Part shown: piece after piece, positions 47,987 to 56,685 of the stretch | Position numbering within the stretch: position 1 is the stretch's first letter | How the letters are laid out: each line of letters opens with the position of its first letter | Origin: Kaistia defluvii | GTDB lineage: Bacteria > Pseudomonadota > Alphaproteobacteria > Rhizobiales > Kaistiaceae | DNA length: 64,000 bases | NCBI RefSeq assembly: GCF_040548815.1 | Contig: NZ_JBEPSM010000001.1 | Coordinates: 1,922,001 to 1,986,000 of the forward strand | Direction: 5' to 3' | The notes under the pieces: model-generated | Seen by the model: the letters and a program-made list of their open reading frames with translations, nothing else | Database searches by the model: none | Told to the model about the DNA's origin: nothing | Made by a program: the position numbers and the translations under genes

Positions 47987-49039
47987 TCACAGCTTCACCA
48001 CCCTGCCCTCGCGCATGCTGACCTCGGCGGCCAGCGCGATTTCCAGTGAAGTGATGGCGTCCTGCATGTGGCGGGTCAGGTCGATGTCGTCGCGGATCGC
48101 CTTCAGCAGATAGGCCTGCTCGCGGTCGCAAAGCGCCTGGTGGCCAGGCTCGTCCTCGGTCGAGAACCATTCATCGGCGCGCTCGAACGAACCATCCGCC
48201 TTGAGTTCGGAATGATGGACGCGGATGCGCGCCGTCTTGGTGTGGGTGTCGACATCGTCCGACTTCGCGCCCTCATCCATGACGATCGAGACGGCGCCCT
48301 TCGGGCTCATCACGTCCTTCACGAAGAAGGCGGTCTCGGAGATCATCGGGCCCCAGCCGGCTTCATACCAGCCGACCGAGCCATCCTCGAAGATCACCTG
48401 CAGATGGCCGTAATTGACCTGGGTCTCGGCGATCTCGTTGGAGAGACGCACGCCCATGCCGCGAACCTCGACCGGCCGGGCGTCGGTGATCTGGCACATG
48501 ACGTCGACATAATGGACGCCGCAATCGACCAGCGGCGAGGTCGTCTGCATCAGCTGCTTGTGGATGTGCCAGCTCGGCCCCGACGACTGCTGGTTCAGAT
48601 TCATGCGCATGACGAAGGGCGGGCCGAGCTCGCGCGCCTTGGCGATGAAGCCGATCCAAGACGGGTGATGGCGCAGGATGTAGCCGATGACGAGCTTCTT
48701 GCCCGTCCGCTTGGCCGCCTCGACGACCGAACGCGCATCGGCGGCGTTGGCCGCCAGCGGCTTCTCGACGAAGACATGCGCGCCCGCCTCCATCGCCGCA
48801 ATCGCGAAGGGCGCGTGGCTGTCCGTATAGGTGTTGACCGAAACGACATCCGGCTTCAGCGCCAGCCCCGCTTCAAAGCTCTCGACGCGCGGATAGGCCA
48901 TCAGCTCCGCCGGCAGGTCGACCTCGGAACGGTTGTACATGCCGACGATCTCGAAGCCCGGATTGGCGTGATAGGCCAGCGCATGGCTGCGCCCCATCTG
49001 ACCGAGGCCGGCGACGAATACGCGAAGGGGACGAGTCAT
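47987..49039 (-). CDS. Gfo/Idh/MocA-family NAD(P)-dependent oxidoreductase
   Basis: This 350-residue protein has an N-terminal Rossmann domain (VFVAGLGQMGRSHALAYH, 7-24), EKPLAANAADA at about 92-102 with the family EKP motif, and a C-terminal beta-sheet substrate domain with DCGVHYVDV. It probably oxidises or reduces a sugar or sugar-derived alcohol. Placement between permease and ATPase genes of the amino-sugar transporter suggests a substrate-modifying step, perhaps for a 3-keto or lactyl-bearing derivative, but this is inference. Confidence 0.9.
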   Translation of the reverse strand: MTRPLRVFVAGLGQMGRSHALAYHANPGFEIVGMYNRSEVDLPAELMAYPRVESFEAGLALKPDVVSVNTYTDSHAPFAIAAMEAGAHVFVEKPLAANAADARSVVEAAKRTGKKLVIGYILRHHPSWIGFIAKARELGPPFVMRMNLNQQSSGPSWHIHKQLMQTTSPLVDCGVHYVDVMCQITDARPVEVRGMGVRLSNEIAETQVNYGHLQVIFEDGSVGWYEAGWGPMISETAFFVKDVMSPKGAVSIVMDEGAKSDDVDTHTKTARIRVHHSELKADGSFERADEWFSTEDEPGHQALCDREQAYLLKAIRDDIDLTRHMQDAITSLEIALAAEVSMREGRVVKL

Positions 49040-49089
49040 GGGTCAGCAACCTGCCATCAGAGAGAACGGGCCGAGTTTCGGCGCAAAAG

Positions 49090-49929
49090 TCACTTCACCG
49101 CGCCGGCGGTGATGCCGCGGATCAGCTGGCGCGAGAAGATCAGGTAGAGAACCAGCACCGGCAGGATCGCCAGCGACAGCGTCGACAGCACGGCGTTCCA
49201 GTTGGTGACGTATTGGCCGATGAACATCTGCGCGCCCAGCGTCACCGTCTTGGTCGCCTCGCTCGGCGCCAGGATCAGCGGGAACCAGAGGTCGTTCCAG
49301 ATCGGAATCATGGTGAAGACGGCGACCGTCGCCATGGCGGGCCGGACCAGCGGCAGCACCAGGCGGTAGAAGATCGTGTATTCGGAGAGACCATCGACCC
49401 GGCCGGCGTTCTTCAGATCGTCCGAGACGTTGCGCATGAATTCCGACAGGATGAATACCGCGAGCGGCAGCCCCTGCGCGGTATAGACGAGGATCAGCGC
49501 CGTCAGCGTGTTGACGAGGCCGGTCGCCACCATGCCCTGCAGGATCGCCACCGTGCCGAGCCGGATCGGGATCATGATGCCGAGCGCCAGGTAAAGGCCC
49601 ATCATCGTGTTGCCGCGGAAGCGATATTCCGACAGCGCGAAGGCGGCCATGGCGCCGAACAGCAGCACCAGGAAGATCGACACGATGGTGACGATCAGGC
49701 TGTTCTGGAAATAGCCGAGAAAGTCGCCCTGCTTCAGCACGGTCTGGTAGCCGATCCAGCTGAAAGTGGTGGCGTTCGGCAGCTGCAGCGGCGCGGAAAA
49801 GATGCCGGCGCGCGTCTTGAAAGAGTTGGCGATGACCAGGAAGATCGGGAACAGCGCCAGCAGGGTGTAGCCGCCCAGCGCCAGATGGACGAAGCCGGAA
49901 CGGGCGAGCGAAGAACGTGCTTTCGACAT
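49090..49929 (-). CDS. Sugar ABC transporter permease, MalG-type
   Basis: This 279-residue inner-membrane protein has six helices. The EAA-like cytoplasmic loop DDLKNAGRVDGLSEYTIFYRLVLPLVRP (about 185-212) couples to the ATPase. A short N-terminus followed by the NSFKTRAGIF segment is the MalG/UgpE type. It starts 8 bases after the partner permease stop and is followed by the oxidoreductase gene after 50 bases. Confidence 0.94.
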   Translation of the reverse strand: MSKARSSLARSGFVHLALGGYTLLALFPIFLVIANSFKTRAGIFSAPLQLPNATTFSWIGYQTVLKQGDFLGYFQNSLIVTIVSIFLVLLFGAMAAFALSEYRFRGNTMMGLYLALGIMIPIRLGTVAILQGMVATGLVNTLTALILVYTAQGLPLAVFILSEFMRNVSDDLKNAGRVDGLSEYTIFYRLVLPLVRPAMATVAVFTMIPIWNDLWFPLILAPSEATKTVTLGAQMFIGQYVTNWNAVLSTLSLAILPVLVLYLIFSRQLIRGITAGAVK

Positions 49930-49937
49930 GACCCGCC

Positions 49938-50879
49938 TCAGAACTGGTAGCGGCGGATGCGCCGCTGGATGACGAAGAGATAGAGGCTGACGCCGGCCAG
50001 GATGATCAGGAACATCACCGTGGCGATGGTCGCACCCATCGAGCGGTCACCGACCTGCAGCTGGAAGCCGAAGAAGGTGCGGTAGAGGAAGGTGCCGAGG
50101 ATGTCGGTCGATCCGTCCGGCCCGGCCAGCGCGCCCTGCATGGTGTAGACAAGGTCGAAGGCGTTGAAATTGCCGACGAAGGTCAGGATCGAGACGATGC
50201 CGATGGTCGGCAGGATCAGCGGCAGCTTGATCTTGAAGAACTGGGCCCAGCCGGTGACGCCGTCGCATTCCGCCGCCTCGATCACCTCGTCCGGGATCGA
50301 CAGCAGTGCCGCGTAGATCAGCATCATCGGGATGCCGATGTTCTGCCAAACTGAGACCAGCGACACCGTGATCAGCGCGCTGCCCGGCTTGCCGAGCCAG
50401 GGTCCGAAGAACGGCTTCAGCCAGACCAGATCCATCAGGAAGGGCGCGACGCCCCAGATCGGCGACAGGATCAGCTTCCAGATGAAGCCGACGATCACGA
50501 AGGAAAGAATGGTCGGCAGGAAGATCGCGGTGCGGTAGAAGCCGCGCAGCCGCAGGACCGGCAGCGACAGCAGCGCTGCCAGCGCGATGCCGATCGGGTT
50601 CTGCACCAGCATGTGGATGACGAAGAAGACGAGATTGTTCTTCAGTGCGTTCCAGAACGAGACCGACCAGCGGTCATCGCCGAACAGCACCTTGAAATTG
50701 TCGAAGCCGACGAAGATCGACTGGCCGTTCTGGACGTTGAACAGCGACAGCCGCAGCGTCTCGATCAGCGGCAGGATCATCACGGCGGTGTAGATCAGGA
50801 CGGCCGGCGCCAGGAATACGGTGATGTGCCAGCGGACGGGGCGCTTGGCGACGGCGTCGGTAGCATCGATCGTGGTCAT
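49938..50879 (-). CDS. Sugar ABC transporter permease, MalF/UgpA-type
   Basis: This 313-residue six-helix permease starts at the ATG at 50879 (MTTIDATDAV). The EAA loop is IPDEVIEAAECDGVTGWAQFFKIKLPLILPT (about 210-240). An open extension upstream runs through a REP repeat ([15 protein letters not shown]) and is not coding. It pairs with the MalG-type permease downstream. Confidence 0.94.
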   Translation of the reverse strand: MTTIDATDAVAKRPVRWHITVFLAPAVLIYTAVMILPLIETLRLSLFNVQNGQSIFVGFDNFKVLFGDDRWSVSFWNALKNNLVFFVIHMLVQNPIGIALAALLSLPVLRLRGFYRTAIFLPTILSFVIVGFIWKLILSPIWGVAPFLMDLVWLKPFFGPWLGKPGSALITVSLVSVWQNIGIPMMLIYAALLSIPDEVIEAAECDGVTGWAQFFKIKLPLILPTIGIVSILTFVGNFNAFDLVYTMQGALAGPDGSTDILGTFLYRTFFGFQLQVGDRSMGATIATVMFLIILAGVSLYLFVIQRRIRRYQF

Positions 50880-50956
50880 CCCGGGCCATCTCTTTCGCGG
50901 CTTGGAAATCGTTCCGGGCGCATGCGGCGTCCGGAACGTCGATCTCGAAGGAAGCC

Positions 50957-51077
50957 CCTCACCCCACCCTCTCCCGCAAGCGGGCGAGGGCTTTTCCACG
51001 GCGATCGTCACAAACCTTGCGGCTTGCCTCGATTGCCCCCTCTCCCGTCCACGGGAGAGGGCTGGGGTGAGGGCCTT
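50957..51077. repeat. REP family A pair between binding-protein and permease genes
   Basis: The left unit CCTCACCCCACC plus hairpin CTCTCCCGC-AA-GCGGGCGAG is 50957-50990. The right unit, hairpin CCCTCTCCCGT-CC-ACGGGAGAGGG plus CTGGGGTGAGGG, is about 51037-51074. Tails point outward. The pair starts 7 bases past the binding-protein stop, inside the operon. Confidence 0.88.
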
Positions 51078-51084
51078 CCCTGAA

Positions 51085-52356
51085 TTACTTAGCGGCCGCC
51101 GGCTTGTACCAGGCGTCCAGGCCCTTCTGCAGCTTCTCGGCGGCGACCTGCGGCGTATCCGTGCCGTTGATCACATTGGCCGATTCCGTCCAGGTCTCGT
51201 TCTCGAGGTTCGGCGTGCCGCGCGACAGGATCTGGTAGGTCGAGCGGATCGTCGGCTTGCACTTCTCGCGCCAGGAGACGAACTCCTCGGCGAGCGGGTC
51301 CTGCATCTTCACCGGCGTCGAGGACAGGCTGAAGAAGCCCGGCAGCGCGTTGGCGTAGATCTCGGCGAATTCGGGCGAAGCGACCCAGGCAAGGAACTGC
51401 TTCGCCTGTTCCGGATGCGCCGTCTTGGCGTTCATGCCGATCGCGAGATCGGTGTGGTCGGAGATGTAGCATTCGTCGCCGGCCTTCTTCACCGGCGGCG
51501 GGAACGCACCCATCTTGAACTGGGCCTGCTGGTTGAAGCCCGAGATTTCCCACGAGCCGGCCGGGTAGATGGCGGCGCGGCCGAGCGTGAACAGGTTCTG
51601 GCTGTCCGGATAGGTCTGGGCCTCGAAGCCGTCGCCCATATAGGGCGCCCACTTGGCGAGCGTCGCGAAGGGCTCGACCCACTGCGGATCAGTCAGCTTC
51701 TGCTTGCCGGCGATCAGGGCGAGACGGCCCTCTTCACCCTTCCAGTAGTTCGGACCGATGTTCTGGTAGCCCATGGTCGCGGCTTCCCAGAGATCCTTGG
51801 TGCCCATGGCGAGCGGGATATAGGTGCCGTCGGCCTTGATCTTCTCGAGCGCGGCGAAGAATTCGTCTTCGGTTTGCGGCACGGAAATGCCGAGCTTGTC
51901 GAAGGCTTCCTTGTTGTAGATGAAGCCATGGATGACGGCGGCGACCGGCACGCAGAACGTGTCCTTGCCGTCATCGGTGATCCAGGCGGACTTGGCGACG
52001 GACGAGAACTTGTCCATGCCGGCGACGTCGTTCAGCGAGGCGAGCTGGCCCTTCTGGAACAGCGCCAGCGACTTGTCGAACGGACGGCAGGTGATGATGT
52101 CGCCGGCCGAGCCCGCGTCGAGCTTGGCGCCGAGCGCCGCGTCATATTCGGTCGGAGCGGACGGGGCGAAGTTCAGCTTGATGCCGGGATGCTTGGCCTC
52201 GAAAGCCGGGATCAGCTTCTCCTGCCAGATCGGCAGATCGTCATTGCGCCAGCTTTCGATCGTCAGCGTGACGTCCTCGGCGAAGGCCGGGGCAGCGAAG
52301 CTCGCGCCGATCGCTGCGACCGTCGTCGCAAGCAGGGTCTTCCTGAGATTGTTCAT
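51085..52356 (-). CDS. Extracellular sugar-binding protein of ABC transporter
   Basis: This 423-residue family 1 solute-binding protein has a Sec signal peptide (cleavage after AFA, about residue 26) and the mature start EDVTLTIESWRNDDLPIWQEKLIPAFE. It captures the substrate in the periplasm for the two downstream permeases. It lies 51 bases after murQ, so an N-acetylated amino sugar or its oligomer is the likely ligand. REP hairpins directly after its stop may protect its mRNA and raise its level relative to the permeases. Confidence 0.93.
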   Translation of the reverse strand: MNNLRKTLLATTVAAIGASFAAPAFAEDVTLTIESWRNDDLPIWQEKLIPAFEAKHPGIKLNFAPSAPTEYDAALGAKLDAGSAGDIITCRPFDKSLALFQKGQLASLNDVAGMDKFSSVAKSAWITDDGKDTFCVPVAAVIHGFIYNKEAFDKLGISVPQTEDEFFAALEKIKADGTYIPLAMGTKDLWEAATMGYQNIGPNYWKGEEGRLALIAGKQKLTDPQWVEPFATLAKWAPYMGDGFEAQTYPDSQNLFTLGRAAIYPAGSWEISGFNQQAQFKMGAFPPPVKKAGDECYISDHTDLAIGMNAKTAHPEQAKQFLAWVASPEFAEIYANALPGFFSLSSTPVKMQDPLAEEFVSWREKCKPTIRSTYQILSRGTPNLENETWTESANVINGTDTPQVAAEKLQKGLDAWYKPAAAK

Positions 52357-52407
52357 GAAATGACTCCTCTCTGGTCCGTGCCGCCGCGTTGGTGCGGCAG
52401 CATCGGG

Positions 52408-53334
52408 TTATGCGGTTTCGCGTGTTCCGAGCGCAGCGAGCGCCGCGCGGAGATTGCCCTTATGGGCCGCGAGCAGTTGCTCGGCGCGGGCGGCATCCGC
52501 CGCTCCGGCCGCGATCAGGATGGCGGGCTTCACCTCGCCATCGGCGGCATCCAGCGCCGCGATGCCGGTTTTCTCGTCAACCCGAGCGATCCGCGCGATG
52601 ATGCGGGCGGCGCGGCCGCGCAGCTTGGCATTGTCGGCGCGGACATTGACCATCTGCCCATCGACCACATGGCCGAGGCGGATGGCGATCATGGTCGAGA
52701 GCATGTTGAAGGCGGCCTTCTGCGCCGTCCCCGCCGCCATCCGCGTCGATCCCGCCAGCACTTCCGGGCCGGAATCGAGGAACACGGCGATATGGGCATG
52801 GGCGAACAGCGGCGCCGAGGCGTTGCAGGCGATCGCCACGGTGGCCGCGCCCGTCTTCCGCGCCGCTTCGAGGCCGGCGACCGTGTAAGGGGTCGATCCG
52901 CTGGCGGACGCTGCAACGACGCAATCGTCGGGTCCAAGCCGTGCGGCCTCGATGTCGGCAACGCCGAGTTCGGCGATATCTTCCGGCCCGCCGGTCAGCG
53001 TCTCGGTCATCGCCATGCCGCCGGCCATCAGCACCAGGATCTGGCTCTGCGGCACGCTGAAGGTCTGCGGGATTTCGAGCGCATCGACGAGGGCGAGCAG
53101 GCCCGAGGATCCGGCGCCGAAATAGACGAGGCGACCGCCCTTGGCGAGGCATTCGGCCGCCCGTTCGGCGGCGGCGGCGAGCGCGGGAATGGCGCCGCGG
53201 ACCGACATGGCGCCGCGAATCTGCCCTTCGGCCAAGGCGGCAAGCGCGTCGGCGGTCGGCCAGAGATCGATGCCCTCGAAGCGGTCTTCCACCACTTCCG
53301 TACGCGGCATTGCCATGAAACCAGCATCCCCCAT
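52408..53334 (-). CDS. murQ: MurQ-family N-acetylmuramic acid 6-phosphate etherase
   Basis: MurQ cleaves the D-lactyl ether of MurNAc-6-phosphate to give GlcNAc-6-phosphate. The 308-residue SIS-fold protein has family segments TE..DRFEGIDLWPT, YFGAGSSG, the Glu-bearing DALEIPQTF and GGPEDI loops (positions of the two catalytic glutamates in E. coli MurQ), GSTRMAAGTAQKAAFNMLST and the C-terminal helical A.LALGT. A deviation is GAGSSGLLALVDA in place of the usual GTSGRLGVLDA. I start at the ATG at 53334 with GAGGACGTCA; an ATG at 53316 is possible. It heads the leftward operon. Confidence 0.88.
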   Translation of the reverse strand: MGDAGFMAMPRTEVVEDRFEGIDLWPTADALAALAEGQIRGAMSVRGAIPALAAAAERAAECLAKGGRLVYFGAGSSGLLALVDALEIPQTFSVPQSQILVLMAGGMAMTETLTGGPEDIAELGVADIEAARLGPDDCVVAASASGSTPYTVAGLEAARKTGAATVAIACNASAPLFAHAHIAVFLDSGPEVLAGSTRMAAGTAQKAAFNMLSTMIAIRLGHVVDGQMVNVRADNAKLRGRAARIIARIARVDEKTGIAALDAADGEVKPAILIAAGAADAARAEQLLAAHKGNLRAALAALGTRETA

Positions 53335-53353
53335 TGACGTCCTCAGGAAAACG

Positions 53354-53549
53354 ATACCAACAAAGTACCATTGCGTCCAGACGGCAAGGACGCGCTTCCG
53401 CCCACTTTTCCAAAAGCGGCGATGCAAATCGATTTTATCATGCTAATTCAAATACATGATCCTAAATGCCTTATTTTTACTCCCATAAGAACCAGGATAC
53501 CATGGTCTGAAGTGGTATTCGGTCTTCCCAACTGGATTCAATTTGGTAT
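53354..53549. promoter_or_regulatory. Divergent promoter region with TGGTAT half-site cluster
   Basis: ATACCA at 53354-53359, TACCA at 53366-53370, abutting ATACCA-TGGTCT at 53497-53508, TGGTAT at 53513-53518 and TGGTAT at 53544-53549. The abutting pair resembles HutC/NagR-type GntR operators. The middle section is the most AT-rich of the window (TTTTATCATGCTAATTC near 53435) and should contain the promoters of both operons. Confidence 0.6.
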
Positions 53550-53620
53550 TATCGATATCGGCATCCGGATCGGGCCCTCCGGCCGCCTGCAACCTCGCAT
53601 TTCGGCTCGAAGCGGGTGAC

Positions 53621-54526
53621 ATGTCCGGATCGATAGCAAGGGCTGGCCAATTGATTCTGGTAGGCGTCGACGGTGGCGGAACCCGCTGCAGGGCACGCGC
53701 CCGCTGGCCCGACGGCACGCCGATCGGCGAATGCGTCACCGGCACGGCCAACATCCTGGCGGGCGTCGAGACGGCGCGGGACAACATCGTCGCCGCCGTC
53801 GAGGGCGCCCTGGTGGCGGGGGGATTGAGCGGCGCGGATCTCGGCCGCTGCCTCGTGGGCCTCGGCCTCGCCGGCGCCAACATCCCGGATCTCTCCGAAC
53901 GCTTCTTGGCCTCCGACCTCCCCTTCGCCCGCACCGCGCTGGAAATGGATGCCTGGATCGCCTGTCGCGGCGCCCATCCCGACGGCAATGGCGCCATCGC
54001 CATCCTCGGCACCGGCACTGCTTATGTGGTCCAGACCGGCGGCGTCTTCGTCACGGTCGGCGGCTGGGGCTTCCAGCTCGGCGACCAGGGCAGCGGCGCC
54101 TGGCTCGGCCATATGGCCATGCGCCAGGCCGTGCTGGCGCATGACTCGCTGGTTCCCTCGACCGCCCTGACCGACACGCTGCTGGCGCAGTTCGACGGCA
54201 AGCCGGACCGGATGGTCACCTTCTGCAAGACGGCGCTGCCGCGCGACTACGGCACTTTCGCCCCGCTGGTGTTCGAGCGCGCCGCCGCCGGCGACGCCAT
54301 CGCCTCGGCGCTCCTGGCGGAAGCCACCCGCGACATCGAAGTGGCGCTGAACCGGCTCGTCGAGCTCGGCGCGGCGCGCATCAGCCTGCTGGGCGGCCTC
54401 GCGCCGCTTTATGCGGAGCGGCTCTCGCCCGGGATCGCCGTCCATGTCGCGCCGCCCGTCGGCGATGCGCTCGACGGCGCGCTGATCCTGGCCGCGACGC
54501 TGCTTCCCGCCGGGGTGTCGGCATGA
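53621..54526 (+). CDS. BadF/BadG-type ATPase, probable amino-sugar kinase
   Basis: This 301-residue protein has the ASKHA kinase layout: phosphate-1 VGVDGGGTRCRARA (about 13-26), LGLAGANIPD, a conserved ALEMDAWIACRGAHPDGNGAIAILGTGTAYV and a C-terminal adenosine motif LLGGLAPLY. Relatives include N-acetylglucosamine and glucosamine kinases. It would phosphorylate the imported sugar at C6. I start at the ATG at 53621; the frame is open upstream without similarity. Its stop overlaps the gntR start (ATGA). Confidence 0.88.
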   Translation: MSGSIARAGQLILVGVDGGGTRCRARARWPDGTPIGECVTGTANILAGVETARDNIVAAVEGALVAGGLSGADLGRCLVGLGLAGANIPDLSERFLASDLPFARTALEMDAWIACRGAHPDGNGAIAILGTGTAYVVQTGGVFVTVGGWGFQLGDQGSGAWLGHMAMRQAVLAHDSLVPSTALTDTLLAQFDGKPDRMVTFCKTALPRDYGTFAPLVFERAAAGDAIASALLAEATRDIEVALNRLVELGAARISLLGGLAPLYAERLSPGIAVHVAPPVGDALDGALILAATLLPAGVSA

Positions 54527-55287
54527 GTGATTTCCTCTTCGCGCCCGACCATCTCGCCGACGAAGAAGGCGGCCCGCTCTATTTCCGCCTGCAGACGCTG
54601 ATCCGCGCCGCGATCTCGGATGGCCGTCTGCCGGCCAATGCTGCGCTGCCGCCGGAGCGGGACATGGCGAGTTCGCTCGGCGTCTCGCGCGTGACGGTGC
54701 GCAAGGCGATCCAGGGCCTCGTCGCCGATGGCGTGCTGCGCCAGCGCCACGGCTCCGGCACCTTCGTGTCACGCAGCGGCGGCCGCGTCGAGCAGCCGCT
54801 GTCCCGCCTCTCCTCCTTCACCGAGGACATGAAGAGCCGCGGCCTCGTGCCCACCGCCAGTTGGATCGAGCGCTCCGTCGGCATGCCGACCTCGGCCGAG
54901 GCGATGATCCTCGGCCTCGCCCCGACCGAGCGCGTCTCGCGCCTCCACCGTCTGCGCCTTGCCGACAACGAGCCGATGGCGATCGAGCGCGCCGTGATCC
55001 CGGCTCGGATCCTGCCCGACCCGATGATCGTCACCAATTCGCTGTATGATGCGCTGACGTCGGTCGGCATGCGCCCGGTGCGCGCCGTGCAGCGCCTCAA
55101 CGCCGAGAATGTCGGCAGCGCCGATGCCAGCCTGCTCGGCATCGCCGCCGGCTCCGCCGCGCTGGCGATCGAGCGCATCTCCTATCTGCCGGATGGCCGC
55201 ATCGTCGAGTTCACGCGCTCGCATTATCGCGGCGATGCCTATGATTTCGTAGCCGAATTGAACCTGACCGAAGCGCCGCCGCGCTAG
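54523..55287 (+). CDS. GntR/HutC-family repressor (NagR/DasR-like)
   Basis: This 254-residue regulator has an N-terminal GntR winged helix (PLYFRLQTLIRAAISDGRLP...LPPERDMASSLGVSRVTVRKAIQGLVADGVLRQRHGSGTFV, about 18-82) and a C-terminal UTRA effector domain (about 95-245). HutC-type regulators of amino-sugar operons respond to GlcNAc-6-P or glucosamine-6-P. It is embedded in the operon and probably controls both divergent units through the TGGTAT half-sites. Confidence 0.93.
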   Translation: MSDFLFAPDHLADEEGGPLYFRLQTLIRAAISDGRLPANAALPPERDMASSLGVSRVTVRKAIQGLVADGVLRQRHGSGTFVSRSGGRVEQPLSRLSSFTEDMKSRGLVPTASWIERSVGMPTSAEAMILGLAPTERVSRLHRLRLADNEPMAIERAVIPARILPDPMIVTNSLYDALTSVGMRPVRAVQRLNAENVGSADASLLGIAAGSAALAIERISYLPDGRIVEFTRSHYRGDAYDFVAELNLTEAPPR

Positions 55288-55309
55288 AGTTGGAAAGAGG
55301 AACACGACG

Positions 55310-56335
55310 ATGACCACGACCCTGATGCGCGCCGAGATCGACGAAGCCCCGGCCGCCGTCCGCCGCCTGCTGGAGCAATCCGGCGACGCGATTCGCGAAG
55401 CCGGCGCGCGCCTGCGCAGCCTGGATCCCAAGGTCATCGTGACCGTGGCGCGCGGCTCGTCCGACCACGCCAGCGCCTTCTTCAAATATGCCTGCGAGAT
55501 CACCACCGGCGTGCCGGTCGCCTCGCTCGGCCCCTCCATCGCCTCGATCTACAAGACACCGCTGCATCTGCCCGGCGGCGCGGTGATCGCCACCTCGCAA
55601 TCCGGCAAGAGCCCGGACCTGCTCGCCATGGTCGAGGCCGCCAAGAAGGGCGGCGCCGCCAGCATCGCCCTCGTCAATGTCGAGGACGCGCCGCTGGCGT
55701 CGCTCGCCGACATCTTCGTGCCGCTGCGCGCCGGTCCGGAAAAGAGCGTCGCCTCGACCAAGTCCTACATCACCTCGGTGGTCGCCGGCCTCGCCATCCT
55801 CGCCGAGTGGCGCCAGGACAAGGATCTGCAGGCCGCCATCGCCGCCCTGCCCGACAAGCTCGACGCCGCGCTCGAATGCGACTGGAGCGAAGCGCGCGAC
55901 ATGGTCGTCAACGCCTCGTCGCTTTATACGCTGGGCCGTGGCCCCGGCTTCGCGGTGGCGCAGGAAGCGGCGCTGAAGCTCAAGGAAACCTCGATCCTGC
56001 ATGCCGAGGCCTATTCCGGCGCCGAATTGCAGCATGGCCCGGTGTCCCTGGTCGACGAAAACTTCCCGCTCATCGCCTTCATCCCGGACGATGCGGCATC
56101 GCCCAGCATGGTCGCGACCGTTTCGGCGCTGCATGCGCGCGGCGCCAAGGTGTTCACCGCCACAGCCGCGACGATCCCCGGCCCGCGCCTGCCGATCGCC
56201 CCCACCGGCCACGCCCTGACAGATCCGGTTTCGATCGCGCTCTCCTTCTACCGCTTTGCCGAAACGGTGGCCGTGGCCCGAGGCTACAACCCCGACAAAC
56301 CGCGCGGCCTCAACAAGGTGACCGAGACGGTCTAG
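55310..56335 (+). CDS. SIS-domain glucosamine-6-phosphate deaminase (NagB-II/AgaS type)
   Basis: This 341-residue protein contains two SIS domains resembling the isomerase half of GlmS but lacks the glutaminase domain. Motifs are ARGSSDHASAFFKY (about 48-61), TSQSGKSPDLL (about 95-105), SVASTKSYITS (145-155) and the C-terminal RGLNKVTETV. NagB-II/GlmD enzymes deaminate glucosamine-6-P to fructose-6-P plus ammonia. It replaces classical NagB, which is absent, between gntR and nagA. Confidence 0.92.
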   Translation: MTTTLMRAEIDEAPAAVRRLLEQSGDAIREAGARLRSLDPKVIVTVARGSSDHASAFFKYACEITTGVPVASLGPSIASIYKTPLHLPGGAVIATSQSGKSPDLLAMVEAAKKGGAASIALVNVEDAPLASLADIFVPLRAGPEKSVASTKSYITSVVAGLAILAEWRQDKDLQAAIAALPDKLDAALECDWSEARDMVVNASSLYTLGRGPGFAVAQEAALKLKETSILHAEAYSGAELQHGPVSLVDENFPLIAFIPDDAASPSMVATVSALHARGAKVFTATAATIPGPRLPIAPTGHALTDPVSIALSFYRFAETVAVARGYNPDKPRGLNKVTETV

Positions 56336-56685
56336 GAGGGGCCACTTTCCATCACCTCTCCGGGAAGGAGAGATCGATGGGCGGAGGCCGGCGGGTGAGG
56401 GTTTAGGAACGAACCCGTGAGGCAGTCGGGCAGGTCTCGATCTCAACATCCTGAGGAGGCTTGCTTCGCAAGCCGTCTCGAAGGACGCACTGCCCGAGGG
56501 CAAATTTGGATGAGGCCACGCTCTGCGTGCTTCGAGACGCCCCTTCGGGTCTCCTCAGCATGTTGAGGATGGCGCTACGCGAACGCGAAGGCCTCCCTGA
56601 TGGAGAGGTGAAGAACAAGTGGCCGGTTCCTTGCGGTACCGGCCATGCTATCCATTCTGCCAACACGGATTTTCAGGAAGAGCCC
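56336..56685. repeat. Nested dispersed repeats between deaminase and nagA
   Basis: No gene is seen in these 350 bases. A family B half-unit (CACCTCTCCGGGAAGGAGAG with tail GGCGGGTGAGGGTTTAGG) lies at 56352-56407. A third repeat family, built on CATCCTGAGGAG...CGTCTCGAAGGACGC (about 56447-56488) and its inverted partner TTCGAGACGCCCC...CTCCTCAGCATGTTGAGGA (56531-56568), is embedded. A second B remnant, CCTCCCTGATGGAGAGG, lies at 56592-56608. GGCCGGT/ACCGGCC form a hairpin at 56621-56645 just before nagA. Confidence 0.75.

Noticed and set aside
50880..51011. N-terminal extension of the MalF-type permease ([14 protein letters not shown]...)
   Set aside because: It is translation of the REP pair; the ATG at 50879 gives the normal permease N-terminus. 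Unlike the oxoprolinase case, the repeat is outside the gene.
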